Below, piece after piece: positions 45,795 to 53,937 of a stretch of DNA of 64,000 bases. The position numbers were made by a program, and so were the translations under genes. Origin of the DNA: Variovorax sp. WS11 (GTDB lineage Bacteria > Pseudomonadota > Gammaproteobacteria > Burkholderiales > Burkholderiaceae_C); contig NZ_JAAGOW010000001.1 of assembly GCF_010499245.1 (NCBI RefSeq), positions 2,914,001 to 2,978,000 on the forward strand. The letters run 5' to 3'. The first letter of the stretch is position 1. Each line of letters starts with the position of its first letter. Below the pieces are notes generated by a model, which was given only the letters and a program-made list of their open reading frames with translations, was not told the origin of the DNA and made no database searches.

Positions 45795-46979
45795 TCAGTT
45801 CGGCAGCGCGATCACGAAGCTGGCCCCGCCGCCCGGCCGATCCTCGCAGCGCACGCTGCCGCCGTGCCGCTCGGTGATCGACTTCACCAGCGCGAGCCCG
45901 AGGCCCACGCCGCCGTTGCGCTCGCTCGCGCCCGGCAGGCGGTAGAAGGGCTCGAAGATGCGATCGCGCAGCGCCGCCGGCACACCGGGCCCCCGGTCGT
46001 TGACGCGGATCTCCGCCGCGCCCTGCCGATTGCCGAGCTCCACGCTGATCTCGCCTGCGCCATAGCGGCGCGCGTTCTCGAGCAGGTTGCGGATCGCGCG
46101 GCGCAGAAGGCGCGGCACGCCGCGCACGGTGAGGGCCTCGCTGCAGGCGCTCTCCGCCACGTCCAGCTCGGCATCGACTCGCGCGCACTCCTCGGCCGCC
46201 AGGCCGGTGAGGTCCACCGTCTCGATGGTGCCCATGTCGGCTTCCTTGGCGTCCAGCCGGCTGGCCAGCAGGATCTCGTCGATCAGCTGGTCGAGCTCGG
46301 CAATGTTGCGGGCGATTTCGTCCCGCGCGCTCGGGCTCGCCCGCTCACCGATCAATTCCAGCCCCATGCGGATGCGCGCGAGCGGCGAGCGCAGCTCGTG
46401 CGAGGCGTTGGCCAGCAGCGACTTGTGCGAGCGCACCAGTTCCTCGATGCGGGCCGCGGCGGCATTGAAGCGGTGGGAGAGGTCGGCCACCTCGTCCTGC
46501 CCTTCCTCCATCACGCGCGCCGACAGGTCGCCTTCGCCCCAGCGCTGCACGCCGCGCTGCAGCGCCTCCAGGCGCTTGGTGAGCCGCCGCACGATCGGGT
46601 AGACGCCCAGCGCCACCGCCATGCCGACCAGCGCCACCATCCAGCCCAAGCCGAAGGGCGTGCGCCAGGCTGCGAGGCCGCTGCTGCCCATCGGCCGGGC
46701 TCGCGGGGCCACGCGCAGCGACATCGAGCGGCCGTCCTCGAGCGTCACGTCGAACTCCAGTCCCTGGCCGGGCACGCGCACCGCGCTGCCGCTGCCGATG
46801 GCGCGGTCCTTGGTGTCGAGCACCACCACCTCGCGCGGCACGATCGACAGCCGTTCGCGTTCGTTCTCTGCGGCTTCCCGCACGATCCAGTTGGCGCACA
46901 GGGTGAGGATGACGACGCCGCCCACGACCGCGAGCCAGATGCGGACGTAGAGATGGCGTCGATACAGGTTGAGCAGCAT
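45795..46979 (-). CDS. Sensor histidine kinase (two-component system)
   Basis: A 394-residue kinase: N-terminal helix (YVRIWLAVVGGVVILTLCANW), a ~110-residue periplasmic domain, second helix, HAMP (RRLTKRLEALQRGVQRWGEG), H-box ASHELRSPLARIRM (phosphoaccepting His), N-box NLLENARRYG, G1 NDRGPGVP and G2 NGGVGLGLALV. The ATG at 46979 is preferred because AGGTGG lies 5 nt in front; the GTG at 46988 would add 3 residues. It directly follows the response regulator gene. The signal is unknown; the H-box resembles CpxA/RstB-type kinases. Confidence 0.9.
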   Translation of the reverse strand: MLLNLYRRHLYVRIWLAVVGGVVILTLCANWIVREAAENERERLSIVPREVVVLDTKDRAIGSGSAVRVPGQGLEFDVTLEDGRSMSLRVAPRARPMGSSGLAAWRTPFGLGWMVALVGMAVALGVYPIVRRLTKRLEALQRGVQRWGEGDLSARVMEEGQDEVADLSHRFNAAAARIEELVRSHKSLLANASHELRSPLARIRMGLELIGERASPSARDEIARNIAELDQLIDEILLASRLDAKEADMGTIETVDLTGLAAEECARVDAELDVAESACSEALTVRGVPRLLRRAIRNLLENARRYGAGEISVELGNRQGAAEIRVNDRGPGVPAALRDRIFEPFYRLPGASERNGGVGLGLALVKSITERHGGSVRCEDRPGGGASFVIALPN

Positions 46980-46988
46980 GGCGCCCAC

Positions 46989-47705
46989 CTAGTCTTGCTG
47001 CTTGGCGAAGACGTAGCCCACGCCGCGCACGGTCAGGATGCGCTTGGGGTTCTTGGCATCGACCTCGATCGCCGCGCGGATGCGGCCCATGTGCACGTCG
47101 ATCGAGCGGTCGAAGGCCTCCAGCTCGCGGCCGCGCACGGCTTCCATGATCTGGTCGCGCGTGAGCACCCGGCCAGCGCGCTCGGCCATCGCGACCAGCA
47201 GGTCGAACTGGTAGGAGGTGAGGTCCGCCAGTTCGCCGCCGACGGTCACGCTGCGCGCGTTGCGGTCGATCTCGAGCGTGCCGAAGCGCATCACCGCGGC
47301 GGGCGCCGCCTCGCTGCCGCCTTCGCTGCGCCGCCGCAGCACGGCACGGATGCGCGCCAGCAGCTCGCGCGGCTCGAAGGGCTTGGGCAGGTAGTCGTCG
47401 GCGCCGATCTCCAGGCCGATGATGCGGTCCATCGGGTCGCCCTTGGCGGTGAGCATCAGCACCGACACCTTGGCCAGCGCGTGGTTGGGCAGGGCGCGGA
47501 TGCGGCGGCAGACCTCGAGGCCGTCGGTGTCCGGCAGCATCAGGTCGAGGATCACCAGGTCGGGCGAGCGCTGCTGCAGCATCTCGAGCCCGCTGGCGCC
47601 GTCGAGGGCGTGATGGAAGCCGAAGCCGGACTGCGTGAGGTACTCGCCCACCATCTGGGCCAGGCGGGCATCGTCTTCGATCATCAGGAGTTGGGGTGTG
47701 CTCAT
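46989..47705 (-). CDS. OmpR/PhoB-family response regulator
   Basis: A 238-residue regulator with receiver domain (Asp54 phosphoacceptor in LVILDLMLPDTDG; Lys in LPKPFEPRELL) and winged-helix DNA-binding domain (DLTSYQFDLLVAMAERAGRV, DRSIDVHMGRIRAAIE). It heads the two-gene operon with the kinase. A tandem GTAAA-type box upstream suggests autoregulation. Targets are unknown. Confidence 0.92.
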   Translation of the reverse strand: MSTPQLLMIEDDARLAQMVGEYLTQSGFGFHHALDGASGLEMLQQRSPDLVILDLMLPDTDGLEVCRRIRALPNHALAKVSVLMLTAKGDPMDRIIGLEIGADDYLPKPFEPRELLARIRAVLRRRSEGGSEAAPAAVMRFGTLEIDRNARSVTVGGELADLTSYQFDLLVAMAERAGRVLTRDQIMEAVRGRELEAFDRSIDVHMGRIRAAIEVDAKNPKRILTVRGVGYVFAKQQD

Positions 47706-47810
47706 CAGGGTCCTCGGCCGGCGCTCCCGCCGCTTTGTTCGGCCCGGCAGGAAGCCGGGGAATGCTGAAGCCTAGCGTCGCCGCAGGGCGACAAGCAGGC
47801 TTGAAGGGTC

Positions 47811-47827
47811 CGTAAAGTTGGCGTAAA
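47811..47827. promoter_or_regulatory. CpxR-like tandem GTAAA box upstream of the response regulator
   Basis: CGTAAA at 47811-47816 is repeated at 47822-47827, an 11-bp period with GTAAA-N6-GTAAA, like the CpxR consensus. It lies about 106-122 bp upstream of the response-regulator start, fitting autoregulation by an OmpR-type dimer. Confidence 0.5.
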
Positions 47828-47856
47828 CCTCGCAGCCGGGCGTATCCATGGGGGCG

Positions 47857-49485
47857 TCACGCCGGGGCGAACAGCATGGGCGTCGTGGCCATGACGGGCG
47901 GCGCGGCACCACTGCGCTCGGCCAGGACGGCGCGCAGGGCCCGGCTGTCCAGGCCCGGGTGCTCGCCATCGGCGCGTTGCAGGATCTCGGCGGCGAGCAC
48001 CTGCAACTGCTCGGCCGAGGCCCGCATGCGCGCCTGGAAGGCGGCGTCGTCCAGCCGGTCGCCCAGGCTCCGGTTGAGCTCGGCGAACCACGGCAGCGCG
48101 GCCTGGTCCAGCATCACGGCCGGGTTGCGCCTGGCGCTTTGCTTCGACCAGGCGCGCAGGAAGTCCTGCATCGCGAAGTTCAGGCGCTGGCAGTGCTGCA
48201 GCTCCTCGCGCAGGCTGCCCAGCAGCGCCAGGTCGGTCAGCCGCTGCTGGAAGAAGATCTGCGAGAGCACGCCCCAGTAGTAGGTGTAGTCCCAGATCAC
48301 CTTCACCGGCAGCACCTCCGGATCGCCGAACAGCGCGTACTGGTCGGTGTAGAGCGCGAGCGTGCTTTCGTAGAAGGAGTGGTAGATCTGGTCGTAGAGC
48401 CGGGCGCGCGCCTCCACCGAACGGCCGGCGCGGTCGTGCGCGACCAGGTCGGCGATGTAGGTGTTGCTCATCGCGATGAAGTCGCTTCCCGGCGAGTAGA
48501 AGGGGTCGAGGAAGAGCCCCGCCTCGCCGGTCAGCGCCCAGCGCTGTCCCGAGAACACCTGCTTGCAGCCGTAGGAGAAGTCGCGGAAGAAGGCGAAGTC
48601 CTGCAGCAGGTGGCGCTTGCTGTCGAGCTCGTCGAAGAGGCGCGGCTGCCAGGTGCGGAACCATTCCATCGCCTTGTCGAAGCTGTCCATGGTCTCCAGC
48701 GGATGCTGCCGCGGGTCGGCCACGATGCCGACCGAATGCGAGCCCGAGGCCAGCGGGATCAGCCAGACCCAGTAGCCGGTGCCGACCAGGTGGTTGGTCG
48801 ACAGCCAGCGCGCCTGCGGCTCACATCGCTCGCGCCACTCGGCGCTGTCGGACCAGTGGTCGATGGTGATGCGATCGCCGATGCGGAACCAGGCCGCGTT
48901 GCAGAGATGCGCGTTGGGCTGCGCGAGCCCCAGCTTGCGCTTGAGCAGGCCGGCACGGCCGCAGGCGTCGACCAGCCAGCGGGCGTGGACGGCGTGCGTC
49001 TCGCCCTCCCGGGTCCATTCGAGCCGGTGCGGCGCCTGGGCGTCTTCGGCCAGGTCGATGCGGCGCACCAGCGCCCCGTCGATGAAGCGCACGCCGGCGC
49101 GCGTGACCTCCTCGGCCAGGAAGTTCTCGAAGATGCCGCGGTCGATCTGGTAGCTGGGCACCGAGAGGTAGCGGCTGGCGCCGATCTCGGTCACCTGGTC
49201 GATGTCGCGCCGGCCCTCGCTGAAGAAGAAGCGGAAGCCGAACTTGCGCAGCTGGGCGCCCTGCATGTGGGCCTTCAGGCCCAGCACCGTGTCGAAGTAG
49301 TGCGCGCCGATCTCCACCGAGGACTCACCGACCTTGTGCGCGGCGTGCGGCACCGGATGGGCGCGGCGCTCCAGCACCAGCACGTCGATGTCATCGAAGC
49401 GCCGCTTGAGCTGCAGCGCGAGCGTGAGCCCCCCGAGCCCTCCGCCCATGATGACGACATCGTGGTGGGAGAGCTTCGTGTTCAT
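47857..49485 (-). CDS. Flavin-dependent halogenase-like protein (tryptophan halogenase family)
   Basis: A 542-residue FAD protein: GGGLGGLTLA is the nucleotide-binding motif, Lys51 in HKVGES matches the catalytic Lys of flavin halogenases, and the WxWxIP halogenase motif appears as WVWLIP (residues 239-244). So it should make HOCl or HOBr at the flavin for chlorination or bromination, though some relatives are oxygenases. It lies third in a unit with two ketosynthase-type genes, resembling the halogenase of xanthomonadin-type aryl polyene clusters. The start MNTKLSHHDVV is 7 bp after the preceding gene. Confidence 0.78.
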   Translation of the reverse strand: MNTKLSHHDVVIMGGGLGGLTLALQLKRRFDDIDVLVLERRAHPVPHAAHKVGESSVEIGAHYFDTVLGLKAHMQGAQLRKFGFRFFFSEGRRDIDQVTEIGASRYLSVPSYQIDRGIFENFLAEEVTRAGVRFIDGALVRRIDLAEDAQAPHRLEWTREGETHAVHARWLVDACGRAGLLKRKLGLAQPNAHLCNAAWFRIGDRITIDHWSDSAEWRERCEPQARWLSTNHLVGTGYWVWLIPLASGSHSVGIVADPRQHPLETMDSFDKAMEWFRTWQPRLFDELDSKRHLLQDFAFFRDFSYGCKQVFSGQRWALTGEAGLFLDPFYSPGSDFIAMSNTYIADLVAHDRAGRSVEARARLYDQIYHSFYESTLALYTDQYALFGDPEVLPVKVIWDYTYYWGVLSQIFFQQRLTDLALLGSLREELQHCQRLNFAMQDFLRAWSKQSARRNPAVMLDQAALPWFAELNRSLGDRLDDAAFQARMRASAEQLQVLAAEILQRADGEHPGLDSRALRAVLAERSGAAPPVMATTPMLFAPA

Positions 49486-49492
49486 GGCCTGA

Positions 49493-50302
49493 TCAGCCCT
49501 GCGGCTCCAGCCGCAGCCGCAGCGCCAGGCGGGTGCCCAGCGGCAGGTCCAGCGATTCCGGTTCGGCGCGTGCCAGCGCTTCGTAGAAGGGCAGCGCATC
49601 GGCCATCGCGTTGGCCTTCAGCGCCGTCGCCGCCTCCGACAGCGGGCGCTGCGGCGCCGGCTCGCCGGCGGCCAGCGACCACTCCATGGCCGCCACCGTG
49701 CGCTCGCTGCGCGTGGGCGCGACCACCAGGGCCACGGCCAGCAGCTCGCGGCTCTTGATCACCGAGCCCAGGGCGCCGACCGACGGGATGTCGAAGCCGG
49801 CCAGCAGCACCGCCTGCCGGTCGGCCGCGCATTGCGTCGCGGCTTCCAGCAGGCCGGCCGCGAAGCTGTGCTCGTAGGCGGCCAGCGAATTGCTCGCGGC
49901 CGTGCAGCCGGTGCCGATGGTCCAGTAGCCGACTGCGGCGTTGTGCACCGAGTTGTGGAACTTGATCGGCGACAGCAGCTTGGGGTCGCTCGCGAGCGTG
50001 GCGGACATGTAGTCGTTGATGCCCAGGTCGCCGTGCGCCGAGGCGAACACGCAGGGCAGGTCCTTCGCCGCGCGGCCCGAGGCCTCGACCGCGGCGGCCG
50101 CGACCTCGAGCGCCAGCGCGACCGTGTCGGGGGCGCGCCGCCGCTCGGCCGGCGCCAGCATCTGGGGCGAGGGCCGCTTGGCCGGTGGATCGGCCGGCGC
50201 CGCCTCGCCGCGGAAGACCGCGCGGGCGCTGTGCCAGCCGGGCAGTGTGGCGGCCCAGAAGGCAGGACCTTCGATAAAAAGGGTAGGCATCCTGGCGCTC
50301 AT
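49493..50302 (-). CDS. Ketoacyl-synthase-like chain-length factor (ApeC-like)
   Basis: A 269-residue protein with the Ketoacyl-synt_2 block FHNSVHNAAVGYWTIGTGCT and SNSLAAYEHSFAAGLLEAA, but without the full KS active-site set. The shape fits the short chain-length-factor protein of aryl polyene pathways (ApeC-like). Its start ATG (MSA...) lies in the dispersed repeat that provides GGAGG in front of it. Upstream is the ketosynthase, downstream the halogenase-like gene. Confidence 0.72.
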   Translation of the reverse strand: MSARMPTLFIEGPAFWAATLPGWHSARAVFRGEAAPADPPAKRPSPQMLAPAERRRAPDTVALALEVAAAAVEASGRAAKDLPCVFASAHGDLGINDYMSATLASDPKLLSPIKFHNSVHNAAVGYWTIGTGCTAASNSLAAYEHSFAAGLLEAATQCAADRQAVLLAGFDIPSVGALGSVIKSRELLAVALVVAPTRSERTVAAMEWSLAAGEPAPQRPLSEAATALKANAMADALPFYEALARAEPESLDLPLGTRLALRLRLEPQG

Positions 50303-50364
50303 AAGGCCACCTCCGCGCTACGCGCTGCGGTGCTATTCGACTTGGGAGCGGTCCGGCATCTCAT
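50300..50364. repeat. Dispersed intergenic repeat, copy 2 (start/stop linker type)
   Basis: Overlaps the start codon of the ApeC-like gene (50300-50302) and the stop codon of the ketosynthase (50361-50363). Core GCGGTGCTATTCGACTTGGG. On the coding strand it carries GGAGGTGGCCTT immediately before the ATG. Close relative of the copy at 52083-52149. Confidence 0.8.
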
Positions 50365-51557
50365 GCTGCCGCCCCCTTGCCGAACAGCAGCGCGCAGTTG
50401 TTGCCGCCGAAGCCGAAGGAATTGGAGAGCGCATAGCGCACCTCGCCGTGCGCGGGCTGCAGCCGGATCTGCGGGCCGCAGCCGGGATCGGGCACGGTGG
50501 TGTTGACGGTGCCCGGCATCAGCCCGCGCTCGATGGCCAGCAGGCTGATCACCGCCTCGACGATGCCGGCCGCGCCCAGCGTGTGGCCGGTGAAGCCCTT
50601 GGTCGAGCTGGCATGGGTGCCGGGCGGGAAGCGGCGCGCCACCAGCGCGCCCTCGACCTCGTCGTTCTTGGCGCTGGCCGTGCCGTGCATGTTGATGTAG
50701 TCGATGGCCTCGGCCGTCAGGCCGGCGCGCGCCAGCGCGTCGTCGAGCGCCCGCTCGGCGCCCAGGCCTTCCGGGTGGGGCGTGGACATGTGGTGCGCGT
50801 CGCTTGCCTCGCCGTAGCCCAGCAGCTCGAGCCGGCCCGGGCCGCGCTCCAGCAGCGCGAAGCCCGCGGCCTCGCCCAGGCTGATGCCGTTGCGCTCGGC
50901 GTCGAAGGGGCGGCAGGGCTCGGGCGAGACCAGCTCGAGCGAGTTGAAGCCGAACAGCACGCTGCCGCACAGCGTGTCGACCCCGCCCACCACGGCCGCG
51001 TCGACCAGGCCCAGGCGGATCAGCCGCTCGGCCGAGGCGAAGACCTTGGCGCTGGAGGAGCAGGCGGTGGAGATGGTTTCGGCCGGCCCTTCGAGGCCCA
51101 GTGCCTCCTGCACGAACATCGCGAGCGAGTGCGGCGTGTGGACGCGCGGGCGGCGCTGGTCTTCCGGGAAACTGCCGTCGGCGTCGAGCTGCGTGTAGGC
51201 CAGCTCGGTCTCGCCGATGCTCGAGGTGGAGGTGCCCAGGATCAGGGCGATGCGTGCCGGCCCGTAGCGCTTGCGCGCCGCGGCCACCGCCTCGATGAAG
51301 CCGTCGGCCTGCAGCCCGAGCCAGGCCAGGCGGTTGTTGCGGCAGTCCCAGGACGCCAGGTCTTCGGGCAGGCTGATGTCTTCGAGGCCGTCGACGCGGC
51401 CGATCCAGGTGGGCAGCGGTGTGGCGCCGAAGTCGTTGGCGCGCAGGCCGCTCTTCGATTGTTCGAGCGCGCTGAGCAGGGGGTCCTTGCCGACACCGAC
51501 GGCCGAGGTTGCGGTGAAGGCGCTGATCTGGAGGGGAGGGATGCGGGAGGGCGGCAC
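50361..51557 (-). CDS. Beta-ketoacyl-ACP synthase (aryl polyene/fatty acid type)
   Basis: A 398-residue KAS II-like ketosynthase. Active-site Cys166 (TISTACSSSAK), His291 (INMHGTASAKND) and His325 with Lys320 (KGFTGHTLGAAG) form the complete C-H-H triad, so it should be catalytic. It condenses malonyl units in polyene or fatty-acid synthesis. First gene of the three-gene unit with the chain-length-factor and halogenase-like proteins. The start is the GTG at 51557, weakly supported. No acyl carrier protein, ketoreductase or dehydratase is present. Confidence 0.85.
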   Translation of the reverse strand: MPPSRIPPLQISAFTATSAVGVGKDPLLSALEQSKSGLRANDFGATPLPTWIGRVDGLEDISLPEDLASWDCRNNRLAWLGLQADGFIEAVAAARKRYGPARIALILGTSTSSIGETELAYTQLDADGSFPEDQRRPRVHTPHSLAMFVQEALGLEGPAETISTACSSSAKVFASAERLIRLGLVDAAVVGGVDTLCGSVLFGFNSLELVSPEPCRPFDAERNGISLGEAAGFALLERGPGRLELLGYGEASDAHHMSTPHPEGLGAERALDDALARAGLTAEAIDYINMHGTASAKNDEVEGALVARRFPPGTHASSTKGFTGHTLGAAGIVEAVISLLAIERGLMPGTVNTTVPDPGCGPQIRLQPAHGEVRYALSNSFGFGGNNCALLFGKGAAA

Positions 51558-51644
51558 GGTAAAGCGGTGATGCAGGACGTGAAAAACGTCACAGCCTACC
51601 AGCTACTTCCCCCGTCGAGGGGCCGTGAATGTCCTACGGCGTCG

Positions 51645-52088
51645 TCAGGACAAGGTGCCCAGGTGCGCCTGGGCCGCCTCGGCGAGCCCGCGGTCGAAAG
51701 TGGCGAGCGGCGCCCTGAGCTCGGCGGCCAGCCAGAGGTAGGCGGCGTCGTAGGCGCTAAGCCCGTAGCGTGTCGCCAACTCGTACTGGGCGATCAGGTC
51801 CACGGGATGAAGGTCGATGTCGGAAGCGGCGTAGTCGCGCAGCGCCTGCGCGAACGCCTCGGCCGGCCCGTCCTTTCGCCCCTTCTTGAGGGCGACGCTC
51901 ACGATCTCGTGGTCGAGCAGGTTGGGGGCATGCAGGCTGCGGCCGACCAACCGCGCCAGGGCTTCGTCGCGCGCCGGCTCGTCGAAGAGGATGGCGCTCA
52001 GCGCGCTGCAATCCACCACGATCGGCGGGCGCACGCTGAAGGCCGCCGGCGGCTCGGCAACGTAGAAGGCCGGCGCCGGAGCGCTCAT
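51645..52088 (-). CDS. PIN-domain toxin (VapC-like)
   Basis: A 147-residue protein with the PIN-domain acidic cluster: IVVDCSALSAILFDEP (Asp), LLDHEIVSVALKK (Glu/Asp), LSAYDAAYLWLA (Asp) and ATFDRGLAEAA (Asp). VapC toxins cut RNA. Unusually, an extra ~23-residue N-terminal stretch precedes the first PIN strand. Its start codon lies in the repeat at 52083-52149. The antitoxin gene ends 119 bp upstream on the same strand. Confidence 0.88.
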   Translation of the reverse strand: MSAPAPAFYVAEPPAAFSVRPPIVVDCSALSAILFDEPARDEALARLVGRSLHAPNLLDHEIVSVALKKGRKDGPAEAFAQALRDYAASDIDLHPVDLIAQYELATRYGLSAYDAAYLWLAAELRAPLATFDRGLAEAAQAHLGTLS

Positions 52089-52210
52089 AAGGCAAGCTCC
52101 GCGCTACGCGCTGCGGTGCTATTCGCGTTGGGGGCGGCCCGGCGGCTCACTGGAGTACCTTCGCCTTCGGCTACGGTGCTATTCGCCTTGGGAGCGGCCC
52201 GACGGCTCAT
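52083..52210. repeat. Dispersed intergenic repeat, two tandem copies (copies 3 and 4)
   Basis: 52083-52149 is the start/stop linker type (like 50300-50364) and overlaps the PIN toxin start codon; 52145-52210 is the copy-1 type and overlaps the antitoxin stop codon at 52207-52209. Both have the core GGTGCTATTCG and differ by a few bases. They fill the antitoxin-toxin gap. Confidence 0.8.
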
Positions 52211-52524
52211 CGGGCGTCGCGCTCGGCGCGAATGATGTCCACCGCGTCGGGCCCGCTGCGGATGGGTTGCGGGAAGCGAGCCCGGTGTTCGGCTGCGATC
52301 TGCTCGATGGTCTTGCTGCCGCGCCGCAGGATCGGCCGGCCACTCCAGCCGACGCCGACGACGGCTGGGCGCGGCAGGGGCGCAGCGACCTGCTCAGGCT
52401 CACGGACGGCCTGCTCGATGATGGCCATCAGCTCCCCCTGCAGCGACCGATGGTTGCGCGCCGCGCGCTGCCGCAGCCGCTCTGCCAAATCGTCGGGTAC
52501 GTCCTTGACCGAAAGATTCGCCAT
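52207..52524 (-). CDS. FitA-like ribbon-helix-helix antitoxin
   Basis: A 105-residue protein: the N-terminal ribbon-helix-helix (MANLSVKDVPDDLAERLRQR, LQGELMAIIEQAV) binds DNA, and the C-terminal half with the RGSKTIEQIAAEHRARFPQ segment is a likely toxin-binding tail. The start is at 52524. It precedes the PIN toxin in the same direction, the usual FitAB/VapBC order, but with a larger than usual gap filled by repeats. Confidence 0.88.
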   Translation of the reverse strand: MANLSVKDVPDDLAERLRQRAARNHRSLQGELMAIIEQAVREPEQVAAPLPRPAVVGVGWSGRPILRRGSKTIEQIAAEHRARFPQPIRSGPDAVDIIRAERDAR

Positions 52525-52546
52525 AGGCGCCTGCAAAATGGAGCCA

Positions 52547-53854
52547 TTATGGCGCCGATACGGATGCGGCGCCAGCCCGTCGGGCCGGGGCATTCCGCGC
52601 CGCCAGCGCCACCAGCAGCAGCACCGGCACGCCCAGCGCCGCCGTGCCCGTGAAGAAGGCGTGGTAGCCGTAGGCGTCCACGAAGGCGCCGGAATAGCCG
52701 GCGATGAACTTGGGCAGCAGCAGCATCAGCGAGCTGAACAGCGCGTACTGCGTGGCGGAATAGCTGACGTTGGTCAGGCTCGACAGGTAGGCGATGAAGG
52801 CCGCCGAGGCGATGCCTCCCGCCAGGTTGTCGGCCGAGACCACCAGCACCAGCGCCGTCAGGTCGTGCCCGCGCGAGGCCAGCCCGGCGAACAGCAGGTT
52901 GCTGGCCGCGCTCAGCACCGCGCCCAGCATCAACACCCGCATCACGCCCAGCCGCATCGAGAGCACGCCGCCCACGAAGGCGCCCACCAGTGTCATCACC
53001 ACGCCGTAGATCTTGCTGACCGTGGCCACCTCGTCCTTTGTGAAGCCCATGTCGACGTAGAAGGGGTTGGCCATGATGCCCATCACCACGTCGCTGATGC
53101 GGTAGACCGCGATCAGCGCCAGGATCAGCGCCGCCTGCCAGCGGTAGCGGCGGAAGAAGTCGGCGAAGGGCTCGATGAGCACGCTCTCCAGCCACTCGGC
53201 CGCGTTCTTCGCCTTCGGCAGCGCCACCCGTGCCGGCTCGGGGGACAGCAGCACCGTGAGCACGCCCACCGCCATCGAGGCGGCCATTGCGAGGTAGGCG
53301 GTCTTCCAGGCACTGTCTTGGTAGCCGGCGCTGCCGGCGAGCTCGGCCCAGGCCGCGATCCACAGCACGCCGGCGCCGGCCCAGATCATCGCGAGCCGGT
53401 AGCCGGTCTGGTAGGCCGCCGCGAGCGCAGCCTGCTTGCGCGTGGCCGCCGATTCGATGCGGAAGGCATCCAGCGCGATGTCCTGCGTGGCCGAGCCGAA
53501 GGCCACCAGCAGGGCGCACCACACCAGCGGCGCAAGCCCAGCGCGCGGATCGTTGAAGGCCATGCCCACCAGCCCGGCGATCACGATCATCTGCGCCAGC
53601 AGCAGCCAGCCGCGGCGCCGGCCGAGCAGCGTGGTCAGCGGCGGCACCGGCATCCGGTCCACCAGCGGCGCCCACACCCACTTGAAGCCATAGGCGAGGC
53701 CCACCCAGCTCAGGTAGCCGATGGTGGTGCGGTCGATGCCGGCCTCGCGCAGCCGGAAGCTGAGCGTGCCCAGCACCAGCAGCAGGGGCAGCCCCGCGGA
53801 GAAGCCCAGCGCGAGCATGCGCAGGTCGCGGGTTCGAGGACACCTTGAGCGCAT
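52547..53854 (-). CDS. ampG: AmpG-like MFS permease (muropeptide/anhydromuramyl type)
   Basis: A 435-residue MFS permease with twelve helices. The AmpG signature FSAGLPLLLVLGTLSFRLRE at the start, TIGYLSWVGLAYGFKWVWAP and QDIALDAFRIE are all present. AmpG imports anhydromuropeptides for cell-wall recycling and induces ampC in other bacteria; no ampC or ampR is nearby. Start uncertain; 53854 (MRSRCPRTRDLRMLALGFSA) is used. The antitoxin gene follows convergently placed at its 3' end by about 22 bp on the same strand. Confidence 0.88.
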   Translation of the reverse strand: MRSRCPRTRDLRMLALGFSAGLPLLLVLGTLSFRLREAGIDRTTIGYLSWVGLAYGFKWVWAPLVDRMPVPPLTTLLGRRRGWLLLAQMIVIAGLVGMAFNDPRAGLAPLVWCALLVAFGSATQDIALDAFRIESAATRKQAALAAAYQTGYRLAMIWAGAGVLWIAAWAELAGSAGYQDSAWKTAYLAMAASMAVGVLTVLLSPEPARVALPKAKNAAEWLESVLIEPFADFFRRYRWQAALILALIAVYRISDVVMGIMANPFYVDMGFTKDEVATVSKIYGVVMTLVGAFVGGVLSMRLGVMRVLMLGAVLSAASNLLFAGLASRGHDLTALVLVVSADNLAGGIASAAFIAYLSSLTNVSYSATQYALFSSLMLLLPKFIAGYSGAFVDAYGYHAFFTGTAALGVPVLLLVALAARNAPARRAGAASVSAP

Positions 53855-53925
53855 CGCGCCAGGGCAGGGCGGGGGAGTCTGGTCAGCCGGGGTAAGGGGG
53901 CATGAAGGAATGTCTTTGGCTCTCT

Positions 53926-53931
53926 TATTAT
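53926..53931 (+). promoter_or_regulatory. Putative -10 hexamer for a leaderless M48 peptidase transcript
   Basis: TATTAT lies 6 nt before the ATG at 53938, on a short AT island within GC-rich DNA, and there is no ribosome-binding site before that ATG. Confidence 0.5.
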
Positions 53932-53937
53932 TCCCGC

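Noticed and set aside
47857-51557. Complete polyketide biosynthetic gene cluster
   Set aside because: Only three genes are present and the next genes are a PIN toxin, AmpG and a two-component system, so a complete cluster cannot be claimed.
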